A model generated the notes under the pieces. The model did not search any database, had not been told where the DNA came from, and was given only the letters and a program-made list of their open reading frames with translations. A stretch of 64,000 nt of DNA from Idiomarina zobellii (GTDB lineage Bacteria; Pseudomonadota; Gammaproteobacteria; Enterobacterales; Alteromonadaceae). The stretch covers positions 186,001-250,000 of the forward strand of contig NZ_FNCB01000002.1 of NCBI RefSeq assembly GCF_900100855.1, read 5' to 3'. Shown here piece by piece: positions 18,207 to 27,827 of the stretch. The position numbers were made by a program, and so were the translations under genes. Position 1 is the first letter of the stretch; the number at the start of each line of letters is the position of its first letter.

Positions 18207-19182
18207 GTTTGCCTGGCCCTGGATGTTTCTTTTATTACCACTGCCGGCGTTGGTCTGGTGGTTAATACCCGCTCGCAAAAACACCCGCTCGGCTATTCGG
18301 CTGCCCAATTTATATGGACTGTCCAGTGAACAACAGACCATAAAGAATCACTGGTTTTTCTTAACGGTGCTAGCCATTGCATGGGTGTCGCTCGTTTCAG
18401 CGACAGCTCGCCCACAATGGTTAGGTGAGCCGGTTGCCACCCGCTCTGAAGGTCGGGAAATGATGCTGGCAGTGGACTTGTCGGGCAGTATGGAAATTGC
18501 CGATATGGAAATTAACGGCCAGTCGGTCGACCGGCTGTCGATGGTCAAACATGTGCTTAGCGACTTTATTACACGTCGCGAAGGCGATCGCCTGGGGCTT
18601 ATCTTATTTGGCGACACTGCTTATTTACAGGCGCCAATGACGTATGACCGACAGACTATTGCACAAATGTTGAATGAGTCGGTACTTGGGCTGGTTGGTG
18701 AAAGAACAGCCATTGGTGATGCGATAGCCCTAGCAGTTAAGCGCTTTCAGCAAGACGAAGAAACCAACCGCGTACTCATTTTATTAACCGATGGTCAAAG
18801 TACAGCGGGCAACCTGACGCCAGAGCAAGCGCTAGAGCTGGCCAAAAGCTATGACGTCACTATTTACCCAATTGCCGTTGGCGCGGAAGAAGTGGTCGTT
18901 GATAGCTTTTTCGGGCAGCGCCGGGTTAACCCAAGCCGTGATTTAGACATACCTTTAATGCAGAAGTTAGCGCGTGAAACCGGCGGCGAATATTTCCGCG
19001 CCAGAAGTACCGAAGAGCTCGAAAATATTTATACATTGCTGGATGAACTGGAGCCTGTGGACGATGACCCTCAGAAGCTTCGCCCCAGAGTCAGTTTATT
19101 CCACTGGCCGCTTTCATTGTGCTTTATTGCCTTAATTGCACTTGCCCTAAGTCGGTACAAGCCATGGAGGTTGTCACAATGA
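18199..19182 (+). CDS. VWA domain membrane protein, BatA-type
   Basis: 327-residue inner-membrane protein. The first two helices (about residues 5-24 and 52-70) are followed by a von Willebrand A domain whose metal site DLSGS is at 93-97. A C-terminal helix ends the protein (SLFHWPLSLCFIALIALAL). The layout is that of BatA. The gene overlaps the previous one by eight bases and the next by ATGA. Bat proteins have been linked to aerotolerance in Bacteroides and to envelope stress elsewhere; the role here is inferred. Confidence 0.88.
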   Translation: MFEFAWPWMFLLLPLPALVWWLIPARKNTRSAIRLPNLYGLSSEQQTIKNHWFFLTVLAIAWVSLVSATARPQWLGEPVATRSEGREMMLAVDLSGSMEIADMEINGQSVDRLSMVKHVLSDFITRREGDRLGLILFGDTAYLQAPMTYDRQTIAQMLNESVLGLVGERTAIGDAIALAVKRFQQDEETNRVLILLTDGQSTAGNLTPEQALELAKSYDVTIYPIAVGAEEVVVDSFFGQRRVNPSRDLDIPLMQKLARETGGEYFRARSTEELENIYTLLDELEPVDDDPQKLRPRVSLFHWPLSLCFIALIALALSRYKPWRLSQ

Positions 19183-21023
19183 GCGACTTTCATTTTATTC
19201 GCCCCTGGTGGCTTATTGCCTTGCTCCCTGTTGCCCTTATGTACTGGCGACTGCTTAGACAAAATAAACATGAAGCCGGATGGAATCAGTTTCTTCCTGG
19301 TCATTTAGCAAAGGTGCTGGTCAATTCAGGAGGCAAAGCATCCAGCTGGCCGATTCACCGACTCGCATTAATGCTAATTATTGCCAGTGCGGCTCTTGCC
19401 GGACCCACTTGGGAAAAGCTGCCGCAACCGGTTTATCAGTTAGAGTCCGGTCAGGTGGTTATTATGGACATGTCACCTTCACTGTTAGCCGAAGACGTTA
19501 CGCCTAACCGGCTGACCCAGTTGCGTTTTAAAGCCATTGATCTAGTGCGCTCCGGTCTTGACGGAGATACGGGCTTAATTGCCTATGCCGACGACGCGTT
19601 TACCATTAGCCCGTTAACCGCGGACAACCGAAACTTAATTAACTTAATACCCTCATTGTCGCCGGCAATAATGCCATTGGAAGGGAGTGAGCCCTTGCGC
19701 GCTCTGAAGCTTGCTAACGAACTTCTGGCAAACGCCGGATACCCTCAGGGCGATATTTACTGGTTAACAGATGGTATCAGCAGCCGCGACTTGCAACCTT
19801 TAACAGACTACTTGCGCGATATTGAACACAGAGTATCAATTTTAGGGGTCGGCACAGAAGACGGTGCCCCGGTGCGAAACACTAATGGCAGCTTGGTAAA
19901 AGAAAACGGACGGGTCGTCATAGCGAAATTATTTCCCGACCGATTAAGTGACTTAGCACAAATAACTAACGGTGTTTTTGTGCAGGCGACATCAACTAAC
20001 GATGACATTGATACACTCACTGCTCTGCCGCCACTTAGCCGTGAAGGTAAAGACAACCAGCAACAACAGCGGGGAGATGCCTGGAAAGATATGGGTCCTT
20101 ATGTAGCACTGTTCATTTTGCCTTTATTACTGGCAAGCTGGCGTAAAGGCGCCCTTTTGACACCACTTGTACTGGCATTAACTATCCCAATGTCGTTATC
20201 CAGCCCCAAGGCCTATGCTCAGGAGGCTGAACCGAATAACTCTGAAGGCGTACTGAGTTCGCTATTTTTAAACAACGAGCAGCGTGCCCAACAGCTTTAC
20301 CAGAACAAGCAGTTTGAGCGAGCATCCGAGCTAAGTTCTGACCCGCTTCGAAAAGGCGCTGCACTTTACAAACAAGGCCAGTATGCTGAAGCAGCAGATT
20401 CTTTTGCCAAAGATAACTCGGCCGAAGCCCACTTCAACCGGGGTAATGCACTTGCTCAGGAACAACAATTTGAGCAAGCGTCAGAAGCTTACCAGCAAGC
20501 GTTAGAGCAACGACCGGACTGGCCACAAGCCAAAGAGAATTTGGACGTTGTGAAAAAGCTACAAGAAAAGCAGCAACAAGAGCAGTCTGGTGAATCAGGC
20601 GATGAAAACTCAGAGTCAGATAAAGACTCTGAGCAATCGAATGATAAGCAGGGGAATAACCAAAACAACAACCAAGGACAAAACCAACAAGGCGACAACT
20701 CAGATTCTCAGTCACAGCCCCAGAATAGAGACTCTCAACAACAGCAGAAGCAAGATAAACAAGAGCCGGGTCAGCAAGAGAAAGCTGAGAAAGAGCAGGC
20801 AAGAAAGCAACAAGAAGACAACGCTGAAGCTCAAGCAGAGCAACAAAATGCTCAGTTTAAAGAAGGCGAGATTGATCCTGAAAAAGCGCGTCAATTAGAG
20901 CAATGGATGAACCGTGTACCGGATGATCCAAGCATACTGCTAAGAAATAAGATGTTATTGGAAAGCCAGCGCCGCAACCAGCGTAGAGCTTCTCAGCCAC
21001 AAGGAGAGAAGAAAAAATGGTAA
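19179..21023 (+). CDS. VWA and TPR membrane protein, BatB/BatC fusion type
   Basis: 614 residues from ATG at 19179, which overlaps the batA-type stop (ATGA); an earlier in-frame start at 19119 lies inside that gene. Two N-terminal helices precede a VWA domain with the metal motif DMSPS at 97-101. A further helix lies near 320-340 and a TPR block near 370-470 (HFNRGNALAQEQQFEQASEA). The C-terminal region, about residues 475-580, is dominated by Gln, Asn, Ser, Glu and Lys and looks disordered. In many species the VWA and TPR parts are separate BatB and BatC proteins. Confidence 0.87.
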   Translation: MSDFHFIRPWWLIALLPVALMYWRLLRQNKHEAGWNQFLPGHLAKVLVNSGGKASSWPIHRLALMLIIASAALAGPTWEKLPQPVYQLESGQVVIMDMSPSLLAEDVTPNRLTQLRFKAIDLVRSGLDGDTGLIAYADDAFTISPLTADNRNLINLIPSLSPAIMPLEGSEPLRALKLANELLANAGYPQGDIYWLTDGISSRDLQPLTDYLRDIEHRVSILGVGTEDGAPVRNTNGSLVKENGRVVIAKLFPDRLSDLAQITNGVFVQATSTNDDIDTLTALPPLSREGKDNQQQQRGDAWKDMGPYVALFILPLLLASWRKGALLTPLVLALTIPMSLSSPKAYAQEAEPNNSEGVLSSLFLNNEQRAQQLYQNKQFERASELSSDPLRKGAALYKQGQYAEAADSFAKDNSAEAHFNRGNALAQEQQFEQASEAYQQALEQRPDWPQAKENLDVVKKLQEKQQQEQSGESGDENSESDKDSEQSNDKQGNNQNNNQGQNQQGDNSDSQSQPQNRDSQQQQKQDKQEPGQQEKAEKEQARKQQEDNAEAQAEQQNAQFKEGEIDPEKARQLEQWMNRVPDDPSILLRNKMLLESQRRNQRRASQPQGEKKKW

Positions 21024-22732
21024 AAGCCGTAAACTTGCTCGTTGTTTTACTCATACTATTCAGTGGAGTCGCAAGCGCTGATGTAACTGAGGTAACAGCA
21101 ACGGTCGACAGAAACCCGGTGACCGCAAACGAGTCTTTTGTGCTGACTGTCACGGTTAACGATGACGTATCAAATAATGCATTTGAGGCGTCTAAGCTGC
21201 TGCAGGACTTTGTCGTCGGTCGCACTTCTGTCAGCCGTCAAACCTCAATGATAAACGGTAGCTTAAGTAAACAAACACGCTTTACCACGGTGCTTATTCC
21301 ACAGTCTCCCGGCGAGTACACCATTCCGGAAATTACTATTAAGGGAGTGTCGTCTAAACCAATTAATTTGCAGGTACTTAAACAAGGCACAGACAGTGAC
21401 ACCGAACAGAGAATTGCCTTTATCGAAGCCCAGGTAGATTCAACCAATGTCTATTTCCAGCAGCCAATTACCTATATTGCCCGACTGTTTCTGGCTGCCG
21501 ACTTAAATAAAGGTAACCTGGTGCCGCCTCAGGTCGACAATGCCGATGTGCAACAGATAGGCCGCGACGAAGAAAGCACACAAATGGTCAACGGTCGCCG
21601 TTATAAAGTTTACCAGCGCGTTTATCAAATAACGCCTAACAAGTCAGGCTCTATAACCATACCCGGCGCTCGTTTTGACGGTGAAGTCTTTACTCAGGGA
21701 CAGCGCTCAATCTTTTCCTCTTTTTCAAACACCCAGCCGGTTAGTGCAATAGCCGAAGGCATTGACGTTAATGTGCTACCCGTACCGGACTCATGGACCG
21801 GACACTGGTTACCCAGCGAGTTGGTCAGCTTATCGGCGTCAATAAGTCCGGAGCAAGACGAGTATAAAGCAGGAGAGCCTATTACATTGTCTTATATGCT
21901 GACGGCTGTAGGGGTTAAACCTGAGCAATTGCCAGAAATAGCTCCGGACTTTCCGAGCAGTTTCAGGGTATATCCAGACAACGATGAAACCGACAGTTTC
22001 ACTCGAAATGGTGTGGTTATTTCTCAAAAAACCGTCAGTTTTGCGCTCGTACCGGAACAAGCCGGGGATTTAGTCATTCCTGAGTTTACACTGCCCTGGT
22101 TTAACACCAAGACTCAGCAACGGACAATCGCTAAAACGGATAATATGACACTGCCTGTGATCATGCCTGCCGGTATGACGCAAAGCGATATCGCTGAGGC
22201 TGCGCCGACTGACAGCAGGCCAGACACTGCAAACGAGAAAGCTGCAAACACCTCCGCGAAGCAGGACATCAATACTGTTGCCTCTAAACCATTAGTACCC
22301 GTTTGGGTCATTATTGCCTTAACTGCCGGCTTAGTTATTTCGTTGCTGCTTAACCTGTACCTGCTAATTAAACGCAAAAGCGTTAAAAGCCAGGAGAAAA
22401 CCGTTAAGCCTGAAAGCGCAGATAATTTGAACCGCAGTAGGTCATGGCAGGACTTCCAGAAAGCCTGCAAAAACAACGATGCGAAAGCAGCACAAGAGAG
22501 CCTTATCAACTGGGCTAAAACGCATTTGGATGGTTCTTTTAATAGTCTTGCTGAGGTTGCTAAGCGTTTAAATATTGAGGAAGAAATAAAGCCGCTACAG
22601 GCTTCTCTTTATAACGCTAGTAGCTCTAAATGGACTGAAGGTAAAACGCTTTATCAGAAAGTCAGAAAGCAAATAGGTCGCATGAACATAAAACAACAAA
22701 GCTCGACTTTACCGCAACTATACCCATCTTAA
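21017..22732 (+). CDS. BatD-type membrane protein
   Basis: 571-residue envelope protein, last gene of the MoxR/Bat operon, overlapping the previous gene by seven bases and preceded by an AAGGAG site. It has an N-terminal signal peptide (about 1-21, ending GVASA), a large periplasmic beta-rich region starting with DVTEVTATVDRNPVTANESF, one membrane helix (about 428-452) and a cytoplasmic helical tail. This is the usual BatD (oxygen tolerance) arrangement. A hairpin terminator follows the gene. Confidence 0.86.
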   Translation: MVKAVNLLVVLLILFSGVASADVTEVTATVDRNPVTANESFVLTVTVNDDVSNNAFEASKLLQDFVVGRTSVSRQTSMINGSLSKQTRFTTVLIPQSPGEYTIPEITIKGVSSKPINLQVLKQGTDSDTEQRIAFIEAQVDSTNVYFQQPITYIARLFLAADLNKGNLVPPQVDNADVQQIGRDEESTQMVNGRRYKVYQRVYQITPNKSGSITIPGARFDGEVFTQGQRSIFSSFSNTQPVSAIAEGIDVNVLPVPDSWTGHWLPSELVSLSASISPEQDEYKAGEPITLSYMLTAVGVKPEQLPEIAPDFPSSFRVYPDNDETDSFTRNGVVISQKTVSFALVPEQAGDLVIPEFTLPWFNTKTQQRTIAKTDNMTLPVIMPAGMTQSDIAEAAPTDSRPDTANEKAANTSAKQDINTVASKPLVPVWVIIALTAGLVISLLLNLYLLIKRKSVKSQEKTVKPESADNLNRSRSWQDFQKACKNNDAKAAQESLINWAKTHLDGSFNSLAEVAKRLNIEEEIKPLQASLYNASSSKWTEGKTLYQKVRKQIGRMNIKQQSSTLPQLYPS

Positions 22733-22740
22733 GCAATAAA

Positions 22741-22775
22741 AAAGCCCGGCGCTATTACGCCGGGCCTTTATTTCT
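22741..22775. terminator. Bidirectional terminator between batD-type gene and ppiD
   Basis: A perfect 8-bp GC-rich stem (22744-22751 with 22758-22765, loop CTATTA) is flanked by CTTTATTT on the plus strand and TTTTTTATT on the minus strand. It can serve both converging genes. Confidence 0.9.
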
Positions 22776-22790
22776 CGATACATTCGTAAT

Positions 22791-24659
22791 TTACTGAAGA
22801 CGCATTCTGCGAATTTCTGCATCCGCTTTTAACGTATCAATAAATGACTGCAGCATTACCTGAGCCTTGCGGTTTTGTAACTGCTCTTTTAAACCGTCCA
22901 TTTGAGCTTCGTCTGGGTTACCCGCCGTTACCGACGTTAACGCAACGATAGCTGCATCCCCATTGGGCAATGTGACAGCCTCATAAACCGGTTTACCATC
23001 GTCATTAGGGGTAAGTTTGAATAACTCCTGAACTAATGTACTTGAGTAGTCGCGATTATTACGCTGAATACTATCAACAAGAGTTACTTGTTCACCCGGC
23101 TCTGCCCCTGCGCGCCACTCCTCTGCTTGCTCCTGAGCCTGCTGTAACGCTAACTGCTGAGCCTTTTCTACGCGCAATTGCTCGACAATTTGATCACGAA
23201 CCTCAGCCATATCTTTCACACGCTCTGGCTGATGCTCAGTAACGCGGACGACAAGTGAGCGATCGTCGCTGGTTTCTATAATCTCACTGTTCAACTTCTC
23301 TTCAATCAGCTGTTCAGAGAAAATATTGTTTAGCACAACATCGTCACTCAGCGGTGTCGGCGCGCGATCACGAGTAAATAAGTCGGTACGCTTCACCTCA
23401 ACACCCAACTCATCAGCTGCTGGCTCTAGCGTGTCAGGCTGCTCAAACGAAATTTCCGCTAGCTGTTGCTGTAACTCGAAATAACGATCTTCCGCTTGTT
23501 GAGCCAATAGCCGCTGCTCTACTTCGTCTTTGACGTCTTCAAAAGGTGTCACAGAGCCTGCGCGTAAGTCGGTCAGCTTAATAATGTGGTAGCCGAAGCT
23601 GGTCTCAACAACACCTGAAGTATCACCAACGTTCTCAAGCGCAAATGCAGCGTTGTCAAAATCTTCATCCATTACGCCTCTCTCTATCCAGTCAAGGTCA
23701 CCACCTTGTTCAGCAGAGAAAGTATCGTCTGAATAGGACTCAGCAACTTCAGCAAAGTCCGCTCCATTTTCCAGTTCCTGAAGTGCGTCTTCAGCTTTTT
23801 GTTGCGCATTTTCAGTATCATGCTCAACTAAAATATGAGAAACACGACGCTCTTCTTCAGTCGTATACTGTTGTTGGCGCTGTTCATAATATTCGCGCAC
23901 TTCTTCTTCAGCAATGTCGACTGACTGCTCAATGTCGGCCAGCGACAATTCAACATAAGCAACACTCAGCTGTTCCTCTGTACGGAACATATCCTGATTT
24001 TGTTGATAAAAGCTTTCCACGTCAGCGTCAGTCACTTCAACTGAGTCAGCAAAGTCTTCGTTGTTAAGTACCAGGAAACCACCTGAGCGCGTTTGGCTTT
24101 GTAAGCGCATAAAGGCTAAAGCTTCAGGCGTAAGCACGAACTCACTGCCGGCAAGCCCACGCAACAATTGGTTACGTGTCATGTCCTGTTGCATTAGGTT
24201 GGCAAAAGACTCCGGCGTATACCCCGCATTTCGTAGTGACATTAAGTAAATGTCATTATCGAACTGCCCGGCTGTACGGAACTGGGGAATATCTCGAATA
24301 GCAGCTTTTACCTGGTCTGCACCAACGCGCATTCCCTGAGACTCTGCGTACTGTCTCATTAACTCCTGGTCGATAAGCTGCTCCAGCACACCACTTCGTA
24401 CGTTGTTCATGTAGTTGGGGTCTGAAGTGATAGCGGAAAACATATCGCCGAACTGCTCTTGTAAGCGGCTCCGCTCATTTTCATAGGCTCTGTCATAAGC
24501 ACTTTGAGGAATTTCTTCCCCGTTAACTTCTGCTACAGCGTCTTCTGTGCCGCTGGTAATATAGCCACCAACGCCTGCCAGAGCAAAAGTTAGAATGATT
24601 AATACCAGAATGGCTTTGGCAGTAAAGCTCTGCGAACCTTCCCGAATCCTCTCTAACAT
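22791..24659 (-). CDS. ppiD: Periplasmic folding chaperone / peptidyl-prolyl isomerase PpiD
   Basis: Inner-membrane-anchored periplasmic chaperone, 622 residues. A short cytoplasmic N-terminus (MLERIREGSQSFTAK) is followed by one membrane helix (about 16-36) and a SurA-like N-terminal chaperone domain. The central parvulin domain starts around RRVSHILVEHD (near residue 270) and ends near residue 360. The acidic Glu/Gln-rich linkers are typical. It follows hupB on the same strand, as in E. coli, but is separated from it by terminators. A TATAAT box lies at 24698-24703. Confidence 0.95.
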   Translation of the reverse strand: MLERIREGSQSFTAKAILVLIILTFALAGVGGYITSGTEDAVAEVNGEEIPQSAYDRAYENERSRLQEQFGDMFSAITSDPNYMNNVRSGVLEQLIDQELMRQYAESQGMRVGADQVKAAIRDIPQFRTAGQFDNDIYLMSLRNAGYTPESFANLMQQDMTRNQLLRGLAGSEFVLTPEALAFMRLQSQTRSGGFLVLNNEDFADSVEVTDADVESFYQQNQDMFRTEEQLSVAYVELSLADIEQSVDIAEEEVREYYEQRQQQYTTEEERRVSHILVEHDTENAQQKAEDALQELENGADFAEVAESYSDDTFSAEQGGDLDWIERGVMDEDFDNAAFALENVGDTSGVVETSFGYHIIKLTDLRAGSVTPFEDVKDEVEQRLLAQQAEDRYFELQQQLAEISFEQPDTLEPAADELGVEVKRTDLFTRDRAPTPLSDDVVLNNIFSEQLIEEKLNSEIIETSDDRSLVVRVTEHQPERVKDMAEVRDQIVEQLRVEKAQQLALQQAQEQAEEWRAGAEPGEQVTLVDSIQRNNRDYSSTLVQELFKLTPNDDGKPVYEAVTLPNGDAAIVALTSVTAGNPDEAQMDGLKEQLQNRKAQVMLQSFIDTLKADAEIRRMRLQ

Positions 24660-24734
24660 AATAAGGCTTTCCTAATTTACCGGTAAAACGACGAGACATT
24701 ATAAGTAGATTCGTCGCAAAACTCACCCTTCAGA

Positions 24735-24767
24735 TAAAAAATAACCCGAGGTTTTTAACCCCGGGTT
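24735..24767 (-). terminator. Second terminator downstream of hupB
   Basis: A 9-bp stem with one A-C mismatch (24743-24751 with 24759-24767) is followed on the minus strand by TATTTTTTATC. It lies about 40 bases beyond the hupB end and insulates ppiD from hupB transcription. Confidence 0.75.
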
Positions 24768-24780
24768 ACTATTTAATTCA

Positions 24781-24800
24781 ATAAAAAAGCGCTAACGCGC
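24781..24800 (-). terminator. First terminator of hupB
   Basis: Immediately after the hupB stop, minus-strand GCGC-GTTA-GCGC is followed by TTTTTTATTG. The stem is short but the U-tract is strong. It is the first of two tandem terminators. Confidence 0.7.
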
Positions 24801-24805
24801 CTTTC

Positions 24806-25078
24806 TTAGTTTACTGCGTCTTTCAGTGCTTTACCTGCTTTGAAAGAAGGTACTTTAGCTGCAGCGATCTGAATGGTCTCACCAGTTTGTGGGTTACGAC
24901 CAGTGCGAGCAGAGCGCTCACGTACACTAAATGTACCGAAGCCAACTAATGCGACTTGGTCATCTTTTTTCAGAGCATCAGTTACTGCATCGATCATTGA
25001 GTCCAGAGCACGACCAGCAGCAGCCTTAGAAATATCTGCACCCGCCGCGATTTTGTCAATAAGCTGAGACTTGTTCAC
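24806..25078 (-). CDS. hupB: DNA-binding protein HU-beta
   Basis: Small nucleoid protein that bends DNA and acts as a dimer. The 90 residues match the family throughout: [20 protein letters not shown], the GFGTF turn and the DNA-contacting arm [10 protein letters not shown]. The start codon is GTG at 25078, as in E. coli hupB, with an AAGGGG ribosome-binding site. It lies downstream of lon in the same direction, as in E. coli, and has its own promoter and tandem terminators. Confidence 0.97.
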   Translation of the reverse strand: MNKSQLIDKIAAGADISKAAAGRALDSMIDAVTDALKKDDQVALVGFGTFSVRERSARTGRNPQTGETIQIAAAKVPSFKAGKALKDAVN

Positions 25079-25148
25079 AGTATCATCCCCTTAGATTGTT
25101 ATTATCAAGTTTCCGTGGTTCCATTCGGTTTTAAATGGGCCGACAACG

Positions 25149-25177
25149 TTTATATCAAGGTTGATATTATTGTTCAA
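25149..25177 (-). promoter_or_regulatory. Sigma-70 promoter of hupB
   Basis: On the minus strand TTGAAC (25172-25177) and TATAAA (25149-25154) are separated by 17 bases, about 70 bases upstream of the hupB GTG. It is a strong match. The rest of the 303-base lon-hupB gap holds the lon terminator and a short inverted repeat (TCTGAG...CTCAGA near 25215) of unknown meaning. Confidence 0.7.
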
Positions 25178-25298
25178 GCACGTTTATTACCGAACGTCTT
25201 TCTTTCCCAGCTCCTCTGAGAGTCCCCTCAGAAGTAGCTATGAACCTTAGGCTACCACAGTCTTACAGATTGAAAACCCTTTTTACGCACTTTTTAAC

Positions 25299-25343
25299 GA
25301 AAAAATGCGGTCTGAGGGCTAAATTCGCACCTGCAGGCCGCAT
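25299..25343 (-). terminator. Probable terminator of lon
   Basis: A stem of 6 plus 3 bp with one mismatch (25305-25314 with 25334-25343) and a 19-base loop is followed on the minus strand by TTTTTTCG. It lies about 40 bases after the lon stop. Confidence 0.6.
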
Positions 25344-25381
25344 TCTACCGTTCGAATATGACTTTAGTATTAAGGCTTAAA

Positions 25382-27706
25382 TTAGTCCTTCACCAAAGCC
25401 ACATCAAGTACTTCGTCTATCCACTTGACCGGCTGGATAACCAAGTCCTCTTTGACGTTGTCAGCTATTTCTTTTAAATCACGCTCATTATCTTTTGGAA
25501 TCAAAACGTGTTTAATACCACCCCGATGCGCTGCTAACAGCTTTTCTTTTAAACCACCGATAGCCAATACTTCGCCACGTAGTGTAATTTCACCGGTCAT
25601 AGCCACATCAGAGCGTACAGGTTTACCCGTTAGCGATGACACCATAGCCGTTACCATGGCAATACCAGCGCTTGGTCCATCTTTAGGTGTTGCTCCTTCA
25701 GGCACGTGAACGTGAATATCGCGTTTTTCATGGAAATCCTCGGCAATACCCAGCTTGTCTGCACGACTCCGCACAACGGTCAATGCTGTTTGTATGGACT
25801 CCTGCATAACATCACCCAATGAACCGGTACTGGTGGTTTTGCCTTTACCCGCTACGTTAGTAGCCTCAATGGTAAGCAAGTCACCACCGACTTCTGTCCA
25901 CGCGAGACCTGTAACTTGACCCACTTGATTAGCCTCTTCTGCTTTTCCGTAGTCGAAGCGCTGCACACCTAAGTAGTCACTTAGGTTATCGCCGTTAATT
26001 TCAACATGGGTTATCGACTTGTCGAGCAGAATCGTTTTGACCGCTTTGCGGCACAGACGCGACAGTTCTCGCTCAAGGTTACGAACACCCGCTTCGCGTG
26101 TGTAATAACGAATAATGCCAATAATCGCACTATCCTCAACGGTAATTTCTTTTTTCTTAAGTCCGTTACGCTCAATTTGTTTCGGCAGTAAATGACGTTT
26201 TGCGATATTCAGCTTTTCGTCTTCGGTATAGCCCGATAAGCGAATAACTTCCATGCGATCCAGTAACGGCGCAGGAATGTTCATACTGTTTGACGTGGCC
26301 ACAAACATAACGTCTGAAAGATCGTAATCAACTTCCAGATAATGGTCGTTAAAGTTCACGTTTTGCTCTGGATCCAGCACTTCCAACAAGGCTGAAGCTG
26401 GGTCGCCACGCATATCCGCAGACATTTTATCAATTTCGTCCAGCAGGAATAACGGGTTGCGAACCCCTACTTTCGACATTTTCTGAATGAGTTTGCCTGG
26501 CATCGAACCAATATACGTACGGCGGTGGCCACGAATTTCGGCTTCGTCACGGACGCCACCTAAAGCCATACGAACATACTGACGACCTGTTGCTTTCGCT
26601 ATCGACTGCCCTAAAGACGTCTTGCCAACCCCCGGAGGACCGACTAAGCACAATATTGCGCCTTTCACTTTAGTCGTGCGCTGCTGAACCGCCAGGTATT
26701 CAATGATGCGCTCTTTAACCTTTTCCAGACCATAATGATCGGCATCGAGAATTTTCTCAGCATTCGCCAAATCTTTCTTAATACGCGAGCGTTTTTTCCA
26801 GGGTACTGACACCATCCAGTCAATATAGCCACGCACTACTGTCGCTTCGGCAGACATTGGTGACATCATTTTAAGCTTTTGCAACTCGGCTTCGGTCTTC
26901 TTCTTCGCCTCCGCCGGCATCTGAGCATCGTCTATTTTCTGTTGCAGCTGCTCAAATTCATCAACGCCGTCTTCGCTTTCACCCAGCTCTTTCTGAATGG
27001 CTTTCATTTGCTCATTCAAATAATACTCACGCTGGCTCTTCTCCATTTGTTTTTTCACGCGACTGCGAATGCGCTTTTCAACCTGGAGAATATCAATTTC
27101 GCCTTCCATCAGAGCCATTAGGTGCTCGATACGTTCACGCACGTCGGTAATTTCCAGCACCGCTTGCTTTTCTGCTAGCTTCAGCGGCATATGCGCAGCC
27201 ATGGTATCAGCCAGGCGATCTAAATCTTCAATACCGGACAGCGATGTCAGCACTTCCGGCGGAATTTTCTTGTTAAGTTTGACGTAGCCTTCAAACTGAT
27301 TCAATGCTGAACGAATCAGCACCTCTTCTTCTTTCTCAGACAAAGCTTCAGCGGCCAGATAATGAATATTCGCTTCAAAGTATTCTTCACTGTCTTTCAA
27401 TTCATCTAACTGAGCGCGCTGTTTACCTTCTACCAGCACCTTCACGGTACCGTCAGGCAGCTTCAGCAGCTGCAAAATGGTTGCAACGGTGCCAACCTGA
27501 TATATGTCGTCTTTTTCCGGCTCGTCTATTGAGGCGTCTTTTTGTGCGGCCAAAAAGACCTGCTTATCTGCGTCCATGGCAGCTTGCAGGCAGCGGATTG
27601 ATTTTTCCCTGCCCACAAAAAGTGGAATTACCATATGCGGGTAAACCACTACATCTCGCAACGGCAGAACTGGCATCGTTAATTGTTCGGTGCGTTCTTC
27701 GCTCAT
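25382..27706 (-). CDS. lon: ATP-dependent protease Lon
   Basis: Cytoplasmic AAA+ serine protease that degrades misfolded and regulatory proteins. The start at 27706 (MSEERTEQ) has a GGGAGAAAAG ribosome-binding site and gives 774 residues; an upstream in-frame codon at 27766 lies within the promoter region. The N-terminal substrate domain starts at [18 protein letters not shown]. Walker A GPPGVGKT lies near residue 355, and the catalytic Ser is in PKDGPSAG near 677, with the paired Lys further on. It is preceded by clpX and followed by hupB, as in E. coli. A heat-shock-like promoter is visible. Confidence 0.97.
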   Translation of the reverse strand: MSEERTEQLTMPVLPLRDVVVYPHMVIPLFVGREKSIRCLQAAMDADKQVFLAAQKDASIDEPEKDDIYQVGTVATILQLLKLPDGTVKVLVEGKQRAQLDELKDSEEYFEANIHYLAAEALSEKEEEVLIRSALNQFEGYVKLNKKIPPEVLTSLSGIEDLDRLADTMAAHMPLKLAEKQAVLEITDVRERIEHLMALMEGEIDILQVEKRIRSRVKKQMEKSQREYYLNEQMKAIQKELGESEDGVDEFEQLQQKIDDAQMPAEAKKKTEAELQKLKMMSPMSAEATVVRGYIDWMVSVPWKKRSRIKKDLANAEKILDADHYGLEKVKERIIEYLAVQQRTTKVKGAILCLVGPPGVGKTSLGQSIAKATGRQYVRMALGGVRDEAEIRGHRRTYIGSMPGKLIQKMSKVGVRNPLFLLDEIDKMSADMRGDPASALLEVLDPEQNVNFNDHYLEVDYDLSDVMFVATSNSMNIPAPLLDRMEVIRLSGYTEDEKLNIAKRHLLPKQIERNGLKKKEITVEDSAIIGIIRYYTREAGVRNLERELSRLCRKAVKTILLDKSITHVEINGDNLSDYLGVQRFDYGKAEEANQVGQVTGLAWTEVGGDLLTIEATNVAGKGKTTSTGSLGDVMQESIQTALTVVRSRADKLGIAEDFHEKRDIHVHVPEGATPKDGPSAGIAMVTAMVSSLTGKPVRSDVAMTGEITLRGEVLAIGGLKEKLLAAHRGGIKHVLIPKDNERDLKEIADNVKEDLVIQPVKWIDEVLDVALVKD

Positions 27707-27739
27707 TAATCTTTTCTCCCGACCTTGGTTTACTCTGTT

Positions 27740-27767
27740 ATATGCGGTCTTTCGGCTAAAGTTCAAT
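27740..27767 (-). promoter_or_regulatory. Sigma-32 type promoter of lon
   Basis: On the minus strand ATTGAAC (27761-27767) and CCGCATAT (27740-27747) are separated by 13 bases. The -10 differs from CCCCATNT at one position. It lies about 35 bases upstream of the lon start and just after the clpX terminator, so lon has its own transcript. lon is a sigma-32 gene in E. coli. Confidence 0.6.
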
Positions 27768-27774
27768 CCTTAAC

Positions 27775-27804
27775 AGAAAAAAAGGGCCAAACGGCCCTTT
27801 TTTT
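27775..27804 (-). terminator. Terminator of clpX
   Basis: AAAGGGCC-AAAC-GGCCCTTT (27781-27788 with 27793-27800) has T-runs on both strands; on the minus strand it is followed by TTTTTTTTCTG-like sequence. It ends the clpP-clpX transcript ahead of lon. Confidence 0.9.
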
Positions 27805-27827
27805 GATTACTTTTAACGCAATTTAAG

